A model generated the notes under the pieces. It ran no database searches. It had not been told where the DNA came from and saw only the letters and a list, made by a program, of their open reading frames with translations. Positions 16,267 to 24,432 of a stretch of 64,000 nt of DNA are shown in pieces. Made by a program: the position numbers and the translations under genes. The DNA is from Acetobacter nitrogenifigens DSM 23921 = NBRC 105050. Lineage in GTDB: Bacteria > Pseudomonadota > Alphaproteobacteria > Acetobacterales > Acetobacteraceae. Location: contig NZ_AUBI01000012.1 in assembly GCF_000429165.1 (NCBI RefSeq), forward strand, positions 1 through 64,000, read 5' to 3'. The first letter of the stretch is position 1. Every line of letters begins with the position of its first letter.

Positions 16267-17367
16267 TCAGACGTTGAACAGGTCTTTGTAAGCGCGCGGC
16301 TGACACCGCAAATACTGATTCGGCGCCCGCACCCTGGCGCCAAGGTGGGCCGCCGCATGCCACGGCCAGCGCGGGTCGTAGAGAATGGTGCGCGCCAGTG
16401 CGATCATATCTGCGTCCCCTGTGGCGACGATCTGTTCAGCCTGCTCGAAGCCGGTGATCAGCCCGACCGCAACGACCGGCAAGCGCGTCGCCGCCTTCAC
16501 CGCGCGCGCCAGCGGAACCTGATAACCGGGATGCACAGGAATTTTCTGGTCCGGCGTCAACCCGCCGCTGGAGACGTGCACGGCGTCGCATCCCCGCGTC
16601 TCCAGCGCCTGCGCCAGAGCGATCGTCTGTTCGACATCCCACCCGCCCGGCGCCCAGTCGGAGCCGGAAACGCGAATCGTCACAGGCCCGTTGGTAAACG
16701 CCTCGCGCACGGCGTCGAAAACCTCAAGCGGAAAGCGCAGGCGGTTTTCCAGAGAGCCGCCATATTCATCCTCTCGCTGATTGGCGAGCGGCGACAGGAA
16801 CTGATGCAGCAGATAACCGTGCGCAGCATGCAACTGCACCGCGTCAATCCCCAGCCGGGCGGCCCTGCGGGCGGCGGCGGCAAAGGCGTCGCGCACGCGC
16901 CGCAGCCCATCCTTGTCGAGGGCCGCAGGAGCTTCGGTCCCCGGCGCGTACGGCGTCGCAGACGGCGCCTCGGTACGCCAGCCATTCTCCACGTTCGAGG
17001 GGATGAGCTGCCCCCCTTTCCACGGAACCTCGTGCGACGCCTTGCGCCCTGCGTGCGCAAGCTGAATCGCGATCGGCGTATCGGACCAGGCGCGTACGCC
17101 ATCCAGCGTCCGACGCAGCGCAGCCTCGGTCACGTCATCCCACAATCCGACATCGCCGTAGGAGATCCGCCCTTCAGGCAGGACCGCCGTGGCCTCGATC
17201 GTGAGCAGACCGGCGCCGGAAAGCGCAAGCCCGCCGAGATGGATCAGGTGCCAGTCATTCATGCAGCCATTCTGGGCTGAGTACTGACACATCGGCGCGA
17301 TGACGATCCTGTTGGCCAGTTCCAGCGAACCGACACGAACAGGCTCAAAGAGTTTTGGTCCGGCCAT
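16267..17367 (-). CDS. NADH:flavin oxidoreductase, Old Yellow Enzyme family (YqjM-like)
   Basis: This 366-residue FMN-dependent ene-reductase starts at 17367 with GGAG five bases upstream. Family marks are NRIVIAPMCQYSA with the redox-tuning Cys of the YqjM class, IQLAHAGRKAS, DAVQLHAAHGYLLHQFLSPLANQR with the His-Ala-Ala-His substrate site, YGGSLENRLRFPLEVF, and IALARTILYDPRWPWHAA near the end. It reduces activated C=C bonds of enals, enones or nitro compounds with NAD(P)H. The gene is transcribed alone, divergent from the Smr gene, with a 21-bp inverted repeat in the spacer. Confidence 0.92.
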   Translation of the reverse strand: MAGPKLFEPVRVGSLELANRIVIAPMCQYSAQNGCMNDWHLIHLGGLALSGAGLLTIEATAVLPEGRISYGDVGLWDDVTEAALRRTLDGVRAWSDTPIAIQLAHAGRKASHEVPWKGGQLIPSNVENGWRTEAPSATPYAPGTEAPAALDKDGLRRVRDAFAAAARRAARLGIDAVQLHAAHGYLLHQFLSPLANQREDEYGGSLENRLRFPLEVFDAVREAFTNGPVTIRVSGSDWAPGGWDVEQTIALAQALETRGCDAVHVSSGGLTPDQKIPVHPGYQVPLARAVKAATRLPVVAVGLITGFEQAEQIVATGDADMIALARTILYDPRWPWHAAAHLGARVRAPNQYLRCQPRAYKDLFNV

Positions 17368-17392
17368 GATCACTCCAAATTTTATACGCCGC

Positions 17393-17518
17393 GCCTCGGC
17401 TTCTATCGCCGCACGGATGTGGAATACTCAATGCCTCAAATCAGGCGGGCGCAATATCCCTCCCCCCTCGGTCGAAGCGGGTTTTTCGTTTGCCCCTTGC
17501 GGCGATAGAAGCCGAGGC
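17393..17518. repeat. Perfect 21-bp inverted repeat with 84-bp spacer
   Basis: The 21 bases at 17393-17413 (starting GCCTCGGCTTC) are repeated exactly, inverted, at 17498-17518. The copies lie between the divergent oxidoreductase and Smr genes. The match does not extend beyond 21 bases on either side. It could be a cruciform or long RNA hairpin, a regulator site pair, or the footprint of a small mobile element. Confidence 0.75.
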
Positions 17519-17579
17519 GGCATCATGACCAAAGGTCGCGCATACGGCGAACGACCATAGAGAAGCGAGAGGATCAGGC

Positions 17580-18458
17580 GTGCGCCGCAGGACGTTGCGC
17601 GATGACGAGCGAGAGCTCTGGATGCGCTGCGTGCGTGACGTGACGCCGCTGGGGCGGCCTGCGCCCGACACAAGGCCGGGCGAAAGCGATATTCCGGCGC
17701 AGAACGCCGCCGAAGCGCCATCGTTGCGCACGACAAACGCGCACGCCCCGCGTCCCTTGCCGCCAACTCCCGGCCTGAAAGCATCACGGCAGGCGAATTT
17801 GAGTCCAGCTCATCTCGAAGCGCCCGCTCAAGGCCTGAATGTACGCAACCCGACTGCGCCGAACGCGATCGCCCGATCCCGGAGCGATGCGGCCCTTTCC
17901 ATACCCCGAACGCCCACATCCTCGTTTCTGCCCGCCGCCGAAGCGGCCATGGCGGCGCATCTGCGCGCGAAGGCATCTCGCCGAGCCGGAAGCGGCACGA
18001 CAGGCAAGGCGACCGTCACAACGCCTGCGTCAGGCATCGATCCCCGCAACCTTCGCAAACTGGCGACCGGGCGCGTTCCGGTAGAGAGAAGGCTGGACCT
18101 GCACGGAATGACCGCTCAGGCTGCGTTCTACCGTCTGCAAGCCTTTCTGCACGAAGCATACGTCGAGGGCGTTCGATGCGTCGAAATCGTCACGGGTCTC
18201 GGGTCGGGACCGGAGGGAGGAATCCTGCGTCGCGAACTCCCGCACTGGCTCGGGCGGGTCGACTTGCGTCGCGTGGTCCTCGCCGCGACGCATAGCCATC
18301 AGGCCAATCAGGGCGCCGTGCGTCTTCTGCTCCGCAGGCGCGACGTCTCGCCAGTAAAAAAAATACGCAACCACACAGCCAGCGCGATGACCGACGACGA
18401 GGCCTTGCGCAACGTCCCACCTTCCCACGCCGTTAAGAAGCGACGCCGTGGACGGTGA
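17580..18458 (+). CDS. Smr (MutS2 C-terminal) domain protein
   Basis: This 292-residue protein starts with GTG and a conserved N-terminus RDDERELWMRCVRDVTPL. A long Pro/Ala/Ser-rich disordered stretch follows (about 30-160), then an Smr domain: RRLDLHGMTAQAAFYRL with the LDLHG motif and VTGLGSGPEGGILRRELPHWL. Smr domains nick or bind branched DNA, or cleave RNA in ribosome rescue. This short stand-alone type lacks the MutS part. The last codons overlap the start of the FecCD permease gene by 11 bases, so both may be on one message even though their roles seem unrelated. Confidence 0.88.
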   Translation: MRRRTLRDDERELWMRCVRDVTPLGRPAPDTRPGESDIPAQNAAEAPSLRTTNAHAPRPLPPTPGLKASRQANLSPAHLEAPAQGLNVRNPTAPNAIARSRSDAALSIPRTPTSSFLPAAEAAMAAHLRAKASRRAGSGTTGKATVTTPASGIDPRNLRKLATGRVPVERRLDLHGMTAQAAFYRLQAFLHEAYVEGVRCVEIVTGLGSGPEGGILRRELPHWLGRVDLRRVVLAATHSHQANQGAVRLLLRRRDVSPVKKIRNHTASAMTDDEALRNVPPSHAVKKRRRGR

Positions 18459-19587
18459 TTCCGCCGACGTGACGAGCACTTCCCGCCCCCCTGCAGCGCC
18501 GCCGGAAACGTCGTTTCCCGACGTTTCCAGTCCAGCGGTTCCTTCGCCGGAGATTGAGACGGCGCTCGTGGCTTACCGGTCTCTGCAACGGCGGCGGATC
18601 GTCGTTCTGGCGAGCCTTCTGGCATTGCTGAGCGTCACGTTCGTGATCAATCTGGCCCTTGGCCCGGCGAGACTGGGCGTCGACGACATCTTTCGGGCCC
18701 TGCTTGGACAAGGCGACGCTGGAGCGCAAACCATCATCTGGCGTTTACGCCTGCCCTATGCGGTGATGGCGGTCCTGACCGGCCTCGCTCTCGGTCTCGC
18801 CGGGGCCGAGATGCAAACCATTCTGGACAATCCGCTGGCCAGCCCCTTCACGCTCGGTCTGTCGGCGGCCGCAGCGTTCGGAGCCTCCCTCGCTATTATT
18901 CTTGACTGGCGCCTACCCTTTCCGTTTCTAAGCGGCGAAGGCGCTGTCGCCGCCAATGCATTTCTGTTCGCAATCGGTTCATCCCTGGCGCTCGACGCCG
19001 TCGCCCGCCTTCGAGGCTCCGCGACCAATACGGTCGTCATGTTTGGCATCGCTCTGGTCTTTACCTTTCAGGCCTGCGTCGCCCTCCTGCAATTCATTGC
19101 ATCAGAAGACGCGTTGCAGGATTTGATTTTCTGGACGATGGGCAGCGTCACGCGCGCAACATGGCCGAAAATCGGTGCGCTGTTCGTCGCCTGCGTAATC
19201 GTTGCGCCCTTTTCACTCCGTTCAGCGTGGGCTCTGACCGCGCTGCGGCTGGGCGAAGACCGCGCCGCCAGCATGGGGGTCGACGTCCGCCGCGTGCGCC
19301 TCGCCTCGCTCATGCGGATCAGTGTTCTTGCCGCCATCGCCGTCGCATTTTCGGGAACCATCGGTTTCGTAGGGCTGGTGGCGCCCCATATCGCGCGCCG
19401 CCTGGTCGGCGAAGACCACCGGGCTTACCTGCCCGCCGCAGCCCTTTCCGGCTGCCTGATCATGTCAGGCGCAACCCTAGCCTCACGCAATCTGGTGCCA
19501 GGCCAGGTCCTTCCGGTCGGGATCGTCACCGCGCTTGTGGGAATCCCCTTTTTCCTGGGCGTCGTTTTGCGGCGTCCGGCGTCATGA
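18448..19587 (+). CDS. FecCD-type ABC transporter permease
   Basis: This 379-residue inner-membrane protein matches the FecCD/BtuC family. Signature segments are RLPYAVMAVLTGLALGLAGAEMQ, NPLASPFTLGLSAAAAFGA, FWTMGSVTRATW, GTIGFVGLVAPHIARRLVG (the coupling region for the ATPase) and a C-terminal LPVGIVTALVGIPFFLGVVLRR. About ten helices follow a 45-residue Ser/Pro/Thr-rich leader. Such permeases carry ferric siderophores, haem or cobalamin. The start is GTG, overlapping the Smr gene; the stop overlaps the ATPase start (ATGA). No periplasmic binding-protein gene is adjacent, so the binding partner must be elsewhere. Confidence 0.9.
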   Translation: MDGDSADVTSTSRPPAAPPETSFPDVSSPAVPSPEIETALVAYRSLQRRRIVVLASLLALLSVTFVINLALGPARLGVDDIFRALLGQGDAGAQTIIWRLRLPYAVMAVLTGLALGLAGAEMQTILDNPLASPFTLGLSAAAAFGASLAIILDWRLPFPFLSGEGAVAANAFLFAIGSSLALDAVARLRGSATNTVVMFGIALVFTFQACVALLQFIASEDALQDLIFWTMGSVTRATWPKIGALFVACVIVAPFSLRSAWALTALRLGEDRAASMGVDVRRVRLASLMRISVLAAIAVAFSGTIGFVGLVAPHIARRLVGEDHRAYLPAAALSGCLIMSGATLASRNLVPGQVLPVGIVTALVGIPFFLGVVLRRPAS

Positions 19588-20369
19588 GAGAGGCTATACA
19601 AGATTCTCTGACGGCTGGTCCGCTCACTATCTCCTACGGACGCAGGCGCATTCTGGACGGGGTGACCGTCGGCCCCCTCCCTCCCGGCTCGATCACCGCA
19701 TTGCTGGGCGCGAACGGCAGCGGCAAATCGACGCTGCTGCGGGCGCTTGCAGGGCTGAAAGCCGCAGACGGAGCGATATCGCTCGGCGATATCCCCCTCG
19801 GCGCCCTCGCTCCCCCCGAACGCGCACGTTACTGCGCCTATATGCCCCAGACGTTGCCGCCGCCGATCCGGATGCAAACTCTGGAAACAGTGCTCGTGGC
19901 CATGCGCACTGACAATCGTTCTCGCAAATCGAATCACATCGCCCAAGCGCTGAAGATTTTATCAGATCTGGGCATAGCCTCGCTTGCGCATCACTACCTC
20001 GATGAATTATCGGGCGGGCAGCGGCAGCTTGCAGGTCTGGCCCAAGCGCTGGCGCGATCTCCAAGGGTGCTTCTTCTCGACGAACCCCTGAGCGCCCTCG
20101 ACCTGCGCCATCAACTCGAAGTCATGGACCTGTTGCGTGACGAAACAGCCTCTCGCGGAATGATCACCATAATCGTGCTGCACGATCTCGGCGTCGCCCT
20201 GCGACGCTCTGACCAGGCCATACTTCTTGCAGAGGGTCACGTCGTAAGCGCCGGCCCAGTGAATCAGGTGGTGACCCCGGAACATTTGCGCAGGGCGTTT
20301 GGTGTGGAGGCGCGTATCGAAATCAGCAGCGACGGGCGCCCTATGCTGCTGGTCGACGGGGTCGCCTGA
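19584..20369 (+). CDS. ABC transporter ATP-binding protein (FecE-like)
   Basis: This 261-residue ATPase has Walker A GANGSGKST, signature ELSGGQRQLAGLAQAL, Walker B VLLLDEPLSALD and switch His in IVLHDLGVAL. This set is typical of FecE/BtuD ATPases. The ATG at 19584 overlaps the permease stop by 4 bp; an extended open frame further upstream lies inside the permease gene and is not real. The protein drives the FecCD-type permease and would import an iron chelate or related ligand delivered by one of the nearby TonB receptors. Confidence 0.92.
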   Translation: MREAIQDSLTAGPLTISYGRRRILDGVTVGPLPPGSITALLGANGSGKSTLLRALAGLKAADGAISLGDIPLGALAPPERARYCAYMPQTLPPPIRMQTLETVLVAMRTDNRSRKSNHIAQALKILSDLGIASLAHHYLDELSGGQRQLAGLAQALARSPRVLLLDEPLSALDLRHQLEVMDLLRDETASRGMITIIVLHDLGVALRRSDQAILLAEGHVVSAGPVNQVVTPEHLRRAFGVEARIEISSDGRPMLLVDGVA

Positions 20370-20391
20370 AACAATCCCGAATAACCTCAAA

Positions 20392-20444
20392 GATCGCGAC
20401 CCCGCCTGTTTCGAAGGAACACAGGCCGGACGCGATCCTTTTTA
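20392..20444. terminator. Rho-independent terminator after the ABC genes
   Basis: GATCGCG (20392-20398) pairs with CGCGATC (20431-20437), and an inner CCTGT/ACAGG pairing continues the stem. The run CTTTTTATT follows on the plus strand. It ends the Smr-permease-ATPase transcript and may also serve the converging receptor gene. Confidence 0.75.
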
Positions 20445-22853
20445 TTCGAATGTGCCAGCAATCGTCACAACGGCAGCAAAGCCGGATCCGACATTGTAGC
20501 TCGGATTCGAACCGCTGACGGTCTTGCCGTAAATCCCGGTGATCGATTTCGCGGCCGTCACGGAATATCCGGTCATCGATGACAGGTAATGCACATCTCC
20601 CAGATTGGTCAGACTTAACATCGCCTTGGGATGAAATCGCCCCACTTTTGGAAGATAACGACCGAAAGAGAGATCCGCCGTGAAATAGGCTGGAATTCCC
20701 TGATCGTTCATCAACGTCGAGTATTGCGAATCTGAATAGCGGAAATTGAAATTTCCGAATGTCGTGCCATCGTCATAGGTCAGGCCCAAAGCCGCGAGAA
20801 ATTTGGGTGACGCCACTTCCTGCTTGCCCTTAGTTCGAAAATAATCTCCGCCATAGGCGATGTTATTGCCGACCGACGTATGCATGTACTGCCCTGACGC
20901 ATAGGCGCTGATATGATGCCATGGACGAGTGGATATCTCCGCCTGAACGCCACGCGCCGTTTCCCCGCCTGCGTCAATCGGCTGGGATACGATCAGCGTT
21001 GAATTCGGCAGATAGGTGGAGCTGCTGATCTGGTGATGCGTCAGATTGTAGTTAAACCCGGACACGTTGAACATGATCGGTCCATAATGACGAAAGCCGA
21101 TTTCCTCTCCGATCATATACTCAGGCCGATAATCGCTTAACGGCGATGACGCCACAACAGGCGACGTGAAGCTATATGTCGCCACCTGAGACTGGAATGA
21201 AGACGGAGCCCGGTAACCGGTCGTTCCATTTATATAGATCTGATTTTCAGGATCGATCTTGTAGCTGATGAGCAGTTGAGGCGCCGGTATGAACATATTC
21301 TTAACCGATTTGTAGGGATCGGCGCCCGGAAGGTTCTCTGTGAATTGCCGACTGATCATGTTCGTGCGCAGACCGGCATTGATCGTCAACCGATCATGGA
21401 ATAGACGCAGTTCGTCTTCCAGCGCTAGGGTGTTCGACTGCTGCATGCCGTTGATATCGTATTGGGTCAGCGCTCTGCCTCCGACTTTCAGATATCCGTT
21501 ATTCTCCGAGTACCCGCCATGTGAATCGACGACATAATGATTTTGATACTCGGTATGCACAACATAAGAATACCAATATGAAAATTTTACCGTGTTATTG
21601 CCCTTTTTCCACGCCCCGATCAAATTCAACCCGCTAGACGTCTGTACCCAGGGGTGAATGCTGATCGCCGTGACGTTTCCGCTTCCAGACGAATATCCAT
21701 CGAGATTCGAATACTTTTCAGACCCAAAATAACCATTGGACGTTGGTATGGACACGCCATAATTGTTCGGGCCATAGGTTTCGACCGCATAGGGCTGAGC
21801 GTCCAGCGTCAGCCCGCTCCCAAAATCAAAGTGATTTTTGATCGTGCCAACAATCGCATTTGTCGCTTTGGTATTTAATTTGTAATATGACGTGTTTCCT
21901 GCGGTATATTTTGAACTCGTATTATAACTGTCGCCGTACTCGTGCCACTGGGCGAGGGTAGGATATAACCACTCGGTCTGGTTCGCGTAGTTGTAGCTGA
22001 ATATCAATTCTGAACTGCTGCGTCGTCCCCACTGCTTCTCAAGAGCAGCATCGATGTGCCAGCGATACATGTCGCCCGGACCACGCCAGAGATTCGCACT
22101 GGAATAAGAACCAGACACAAATCCCGTCACGCCAGAATGTCCTATTTCCCCTGTGTCAACGCGGATAAATTCCTTATTCGTGCTGTGAGTTCCGCCTGAC
22201 GCCTCGACATACGCCCCAAATTTTTTTGACGGATGGCGCAAATTCAACGTCATTTGCGCGCCGTCGGCGTTATATGTCGGCGCTGTAAGATCAGAAGATC
22301 CCTGGCTGACAGATACGGACGCCATATTTTCATTATCCACCATGGCGGACGTGTAAGCGCCGTAAGTGAACGGGTCAGCGAGCGGCATGCCTTCATAAAC
22401 CATCCCGATCTGGGTCTGGTCCAGACCGCGGATATGTATGGTTTCCGACGTGGTGCTCAACGGCCCCTCGTTATTGCCCTGCACGCCAGGCAAACTGGAC
22501 ACCAGAACACCAGGGTTCACAAGCGGGGATTGTTTTGAAATATATTCCTGATTTACAGAACTTATCGTTTTTGCAACCGTCTGCCTCTCCATCATCCCGC
22601 CGCCAAGTGCGCGATGAGAAGCCTGCACGTTCACTGTTTCAGCCTGAGTGGCCATAAGTCGCGTATGCGGCTTCGTACGAGTGGCGGATTTCAGTGGCGC
22701 GTCGGGTTTGGCGCTGACTATCGCCTCGGCCTTCGATCGGCTTTTCGTATGAGAGTGATGGCTTGCCGCAATCGCCTGGGAATAAGGTCGCGCGATAAAG
22801 ACAGAGCAGGCGACAAAAATCGTGCTGCAAAGGGATGCTTTTTTTAACGTCAT
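20442..22853 (-). CDS. TonB-dependent outer-membrane receptor
   Basis: This 803-residue receptor has a signal peptide (to about residue 30), then a His/Lys/Ser/Ala-rich stretch, and a TonB-box-like ETVNVQA at 72-78. The plug domain follows (QTVAKTISSVNQEYI, GPLSTTSETIHIRGLDQTQIGMVYEGMPLAD), then a 22-strand barrel region ending in an aromatic-rich strand with terminal VTIAGTFE. It should bring a bulky ligand such as a ferric chelate across the outer membrane. It faces the FecCD-type permease and ATPase genes in convergent orientation, which may be its inner-membrane partners. Substrate is unknown. Confidence 0.9.
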   Translation of the reverse strand: MTLKKASLCSTIFVACSVFIARPYSQAIAASHHSHTKSRSKAEAIVSAKPDAPLKSATRTKPHTRLMATQAETVNVQASHRALGGGMMERQTVAKTISSVNQEYISKQSPLVNPGVLVSSLPGVQGNNEGPLSTTSETIHIRGLDQTQIGMVYEGMPLADPFTYGAYTSAMVDNENMASVSVSQGSSDLTAPTYNADGAQMTLNLRHPSKKFGAYVEASGGTHSTNKEFIRVDTGEIGHSGVTGFVSGSYSSANLWRGPGDMYRWHIDAALEKQWGRRSSSELIFSYNYANQTEWLYPTLAQWHEYGDSYNTSSKYTAGNTSYYKLNTKATNAIVGTIKNHFDFGSGLTLDAQPYAVETYGPNNYGVSIPTSNGYFGSEKYSNLDGYSSGSGNVTAISIHPWVQTSSGLNLIGAWKKGNNTVKFSYWYSYVVHTEYQNHYVVDSHGGYSENNGYLKVGGRALTQYDINGMQQSNTLALEDELRLFHDRLTINAGLRTNMISRQFTENLPGADPYKSVKNMFIPAPQLLISYKIDPENQIYINGTTGYRAPSSFQSQVATYSFTSPVVASSPLSDYRPEYMIGEEIGFRHYGPIMFNVSGFNYNLTHHQISSSTYLPNSTLIVSQPIDAGGETARGVQAEISTRPWHHISAYASGQYMHTSVGNNIAYGGDYFRTKGKQEVASPKFLAALGLTYDDGTTFGNFNFRYSDSQYSTLMNDQGIPAYFTADLSFGRYLPKVGRFHPKAMLSLTNLGDVHYLSSMTGYSVTAAKSITGIYGKTVSGSNPSYNVGSGFAAVVTIAGTFE

Positions 22854-23066
22854 TACAAAGTCCGTTCATGGTGAAGGAACGGCGAGATGAACGGCTCCCG
22901 CGCGGCAGCCATGAGCTATTGCGAAATACCCCCGTATTCAAATGACATTTCGTTATAAATTTTGTGTATTTTTTATGAATGTTTTATGATTTCCCAATAA
23001 TTGAATTGCGCAATGCGTCAATTGCGACTTGAAACAATTACCGACAAAAACTTCAGAGAATAAAAT
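22854..23066. promoter_or_regulatory. Divergent promoter region, TonB receptor / phospholipase
   Basis: This 213-bp AT-rich spacer holds both start regions. Two direct copies of AATTGCG lie at 23004-23010 and 23020-23026, 16 bases apart, with a palindromic ATTGCGCAAT inside, and could bind a regulator. A clear Fur box was not found here. Confidence 0.3.
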
Positions 23067-24272
23067 ATGTTTCGACCAAGACGGTTTTCCCTGCCTCTTC
23101 TGGCTTCGTTTGTTTTGACACCGACATACAGCGTTCACGCTCAAGGCGTGGACGACTCCGTGCGTCTGAACCAGATACAGATTATCGGCACACACAACAG
23201 CTACCGTTCCGACATTTCTCCGGTCACTCTGAAATGGCTGCAAAAGTTGAGCCCGCAGATGGCGGACGCGCTCGATTATCGTCACACGAATCTGGACAAA
23301 CAGTTCGATAGCGGCGTGCGCCAGATTGAAATCGATATTTATGCGGATACGCATGGCGGCGAATACAGCCACCCCAAGGGCCCTGCATGGGAACGCCAAT
23401 CCGGCCTGAAGCCGGACCCGGCGTCTGAATCCTCGTCCCTCATGCAGGGGGACGATTTCAAGGTGATGCACATCGTCGATGTCGACCAACGTTCGAACTG
23501 CGAGCCCTTGCGAAAATGCCTGGAGATTGTCTCGTCATGGTCCAAGGCCCATCCTGGCCACCTGCCACTTTTCGTGGATCTTGAGACCAAGCAGGATATT
23601 CCGTTCAAGAGTGAAAAATTTCCCTTCACTACCCCGGAAGCATTCACCCCGGCCACTTACGACAAACTCGACAAGGAAATTCTGGAAACAGTAGGACGCG
23701 CGAATATCCTGACGCCCGACGACGTAAGAGGACAGTTCGATACGCTGGATCAGGCGGTGCGCGTGACCGGGTGGCCTACCCTTTCGCAGGCGCGGGGGAA
23801 GATCATCTTTCTGTTTGATCGTCCCCACGACACCGCACGCTACACGCAAGGACATCCCGCCCTGCGCGGACGTGTCGTTTTCACAAACTCTCATCCGGGC
23901 GACCCCGACGGCGCCTTCACCGAGGTGAACGAAGGCTTTGTAGGTCAGGCAGGCAACGGCAGCGCCGCTGTGAATAACGCCGCAGCCGAAAAATCCATCT
24001 CCGAGCTGGTGAAGGCCGGTTACCTTGTTCGCACGCGGGCCGACGCAAACACCGTCGAACCACGCGCTGGCGACACGTCCCGCCGCGATGTCGCCTTCCA
24101 CAGCGGCGCGCAGATCATCAGCACCGACTTTCCCGGACTGGAGCCTGCGCGCTGGAACAATTATGTAGTGGCGTTTCCGGACGGATTGATTGCGCGTTGC
24201 GATCCGCTCAACGCGCCGAAAGATTGCCAAAGCGCGTCTCTGGAGAAGCGGGATGCTTCGGCGACCCGATAG
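23067..24272 (+). CDS. Exported Ca-dependent phosphoinositide phospholipase C-like protein
   Basis: This 401-residue protein has a cleavable signal (LPLLASFVLTPTYSVHAQ). The catalytic fold of the bacterial PI-PLC-C1 family follows: IQIIGTHNSYR with the first catalytic His, LDYRHTNLDKQFDSGVRQIEIDIYAD with calcium-binding acids, FKVMHIVDVDQ with the second His, and HLPLFVDLETKQD. The end has GAQIISTDFPG, a family mark. It would act in the periplasm or outside on phosphodiesters, perhaps phosphoinositides or other glycerophosphodiesters. It diverges from a TonB receptor gene, so the pair may release and import a phosphorylated ligand. Substrate is an inference only. Confidence 0.85.
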   Translation: MFRPRRFSLPLLASFVLTPTYSVHAQGVDDSVRLNQIQIIGTHNSYRSDISPVTLKWLQKLSPQMADALDYRHTNLDKQFDSGVRQIEIDIYADTHGGEYSHPKGPAWERQSGLKPDPASESSSLMQGDDFKVMHIVDVDQRSNCEPLRKCLEIVSSWSKAHPGHLPLFVDLETKQDIPFKSEKFPFTTPEAFTPATYDKLDKEILETVGRANILTPDDVRGQFDTLDQAVRVTGWPTLSQARGKIIFLFDRPHDTARYTQGHPALRGRVVFTNSHPGDPDGAFTEVNEGFVGQAGNGSAAVNNAAAEKSISELVKAGYLVRTRADANTVEPRAGDTSRRDVAFHSGAQIISTDFPGLEPARWNNYVVAFPDGLIARCDPLNAPKDCQSASLEKRDASATR

Positions 24273-24311
24273 TCATTACAAGACCGGGCTATCTGGAAGC
24301 GGGCTGACAAT

Positions 24312-24352
24312 AAAAAAGGTCGACTTACGGCGTTGGCGTAAGTCGACCTTTT
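24312..24352. terminator. Strong bidirectional intrinsic terminator
   Basis: A perfect 12-bp stem, GGTCGACTTACG (24318-24329) with CGTAAGTCGACC (24337-24348), encloses a 7-base loop. TTTT follows it on the plus strand, and AAAAAA precedes it, which gives a U-tract on the minus strand. It lies between the converging phospholipase and siderophore-receptor genes and should end both. Confidence 0.9.
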
Positions 24353-24432
24353 CTCGACGTCAGATCAGAGTGCGTATCCGAACAAAATTGCAACCGGCCT
24401 GAGCAATCAGGCAGGCCGACTTTGGTACGCAA

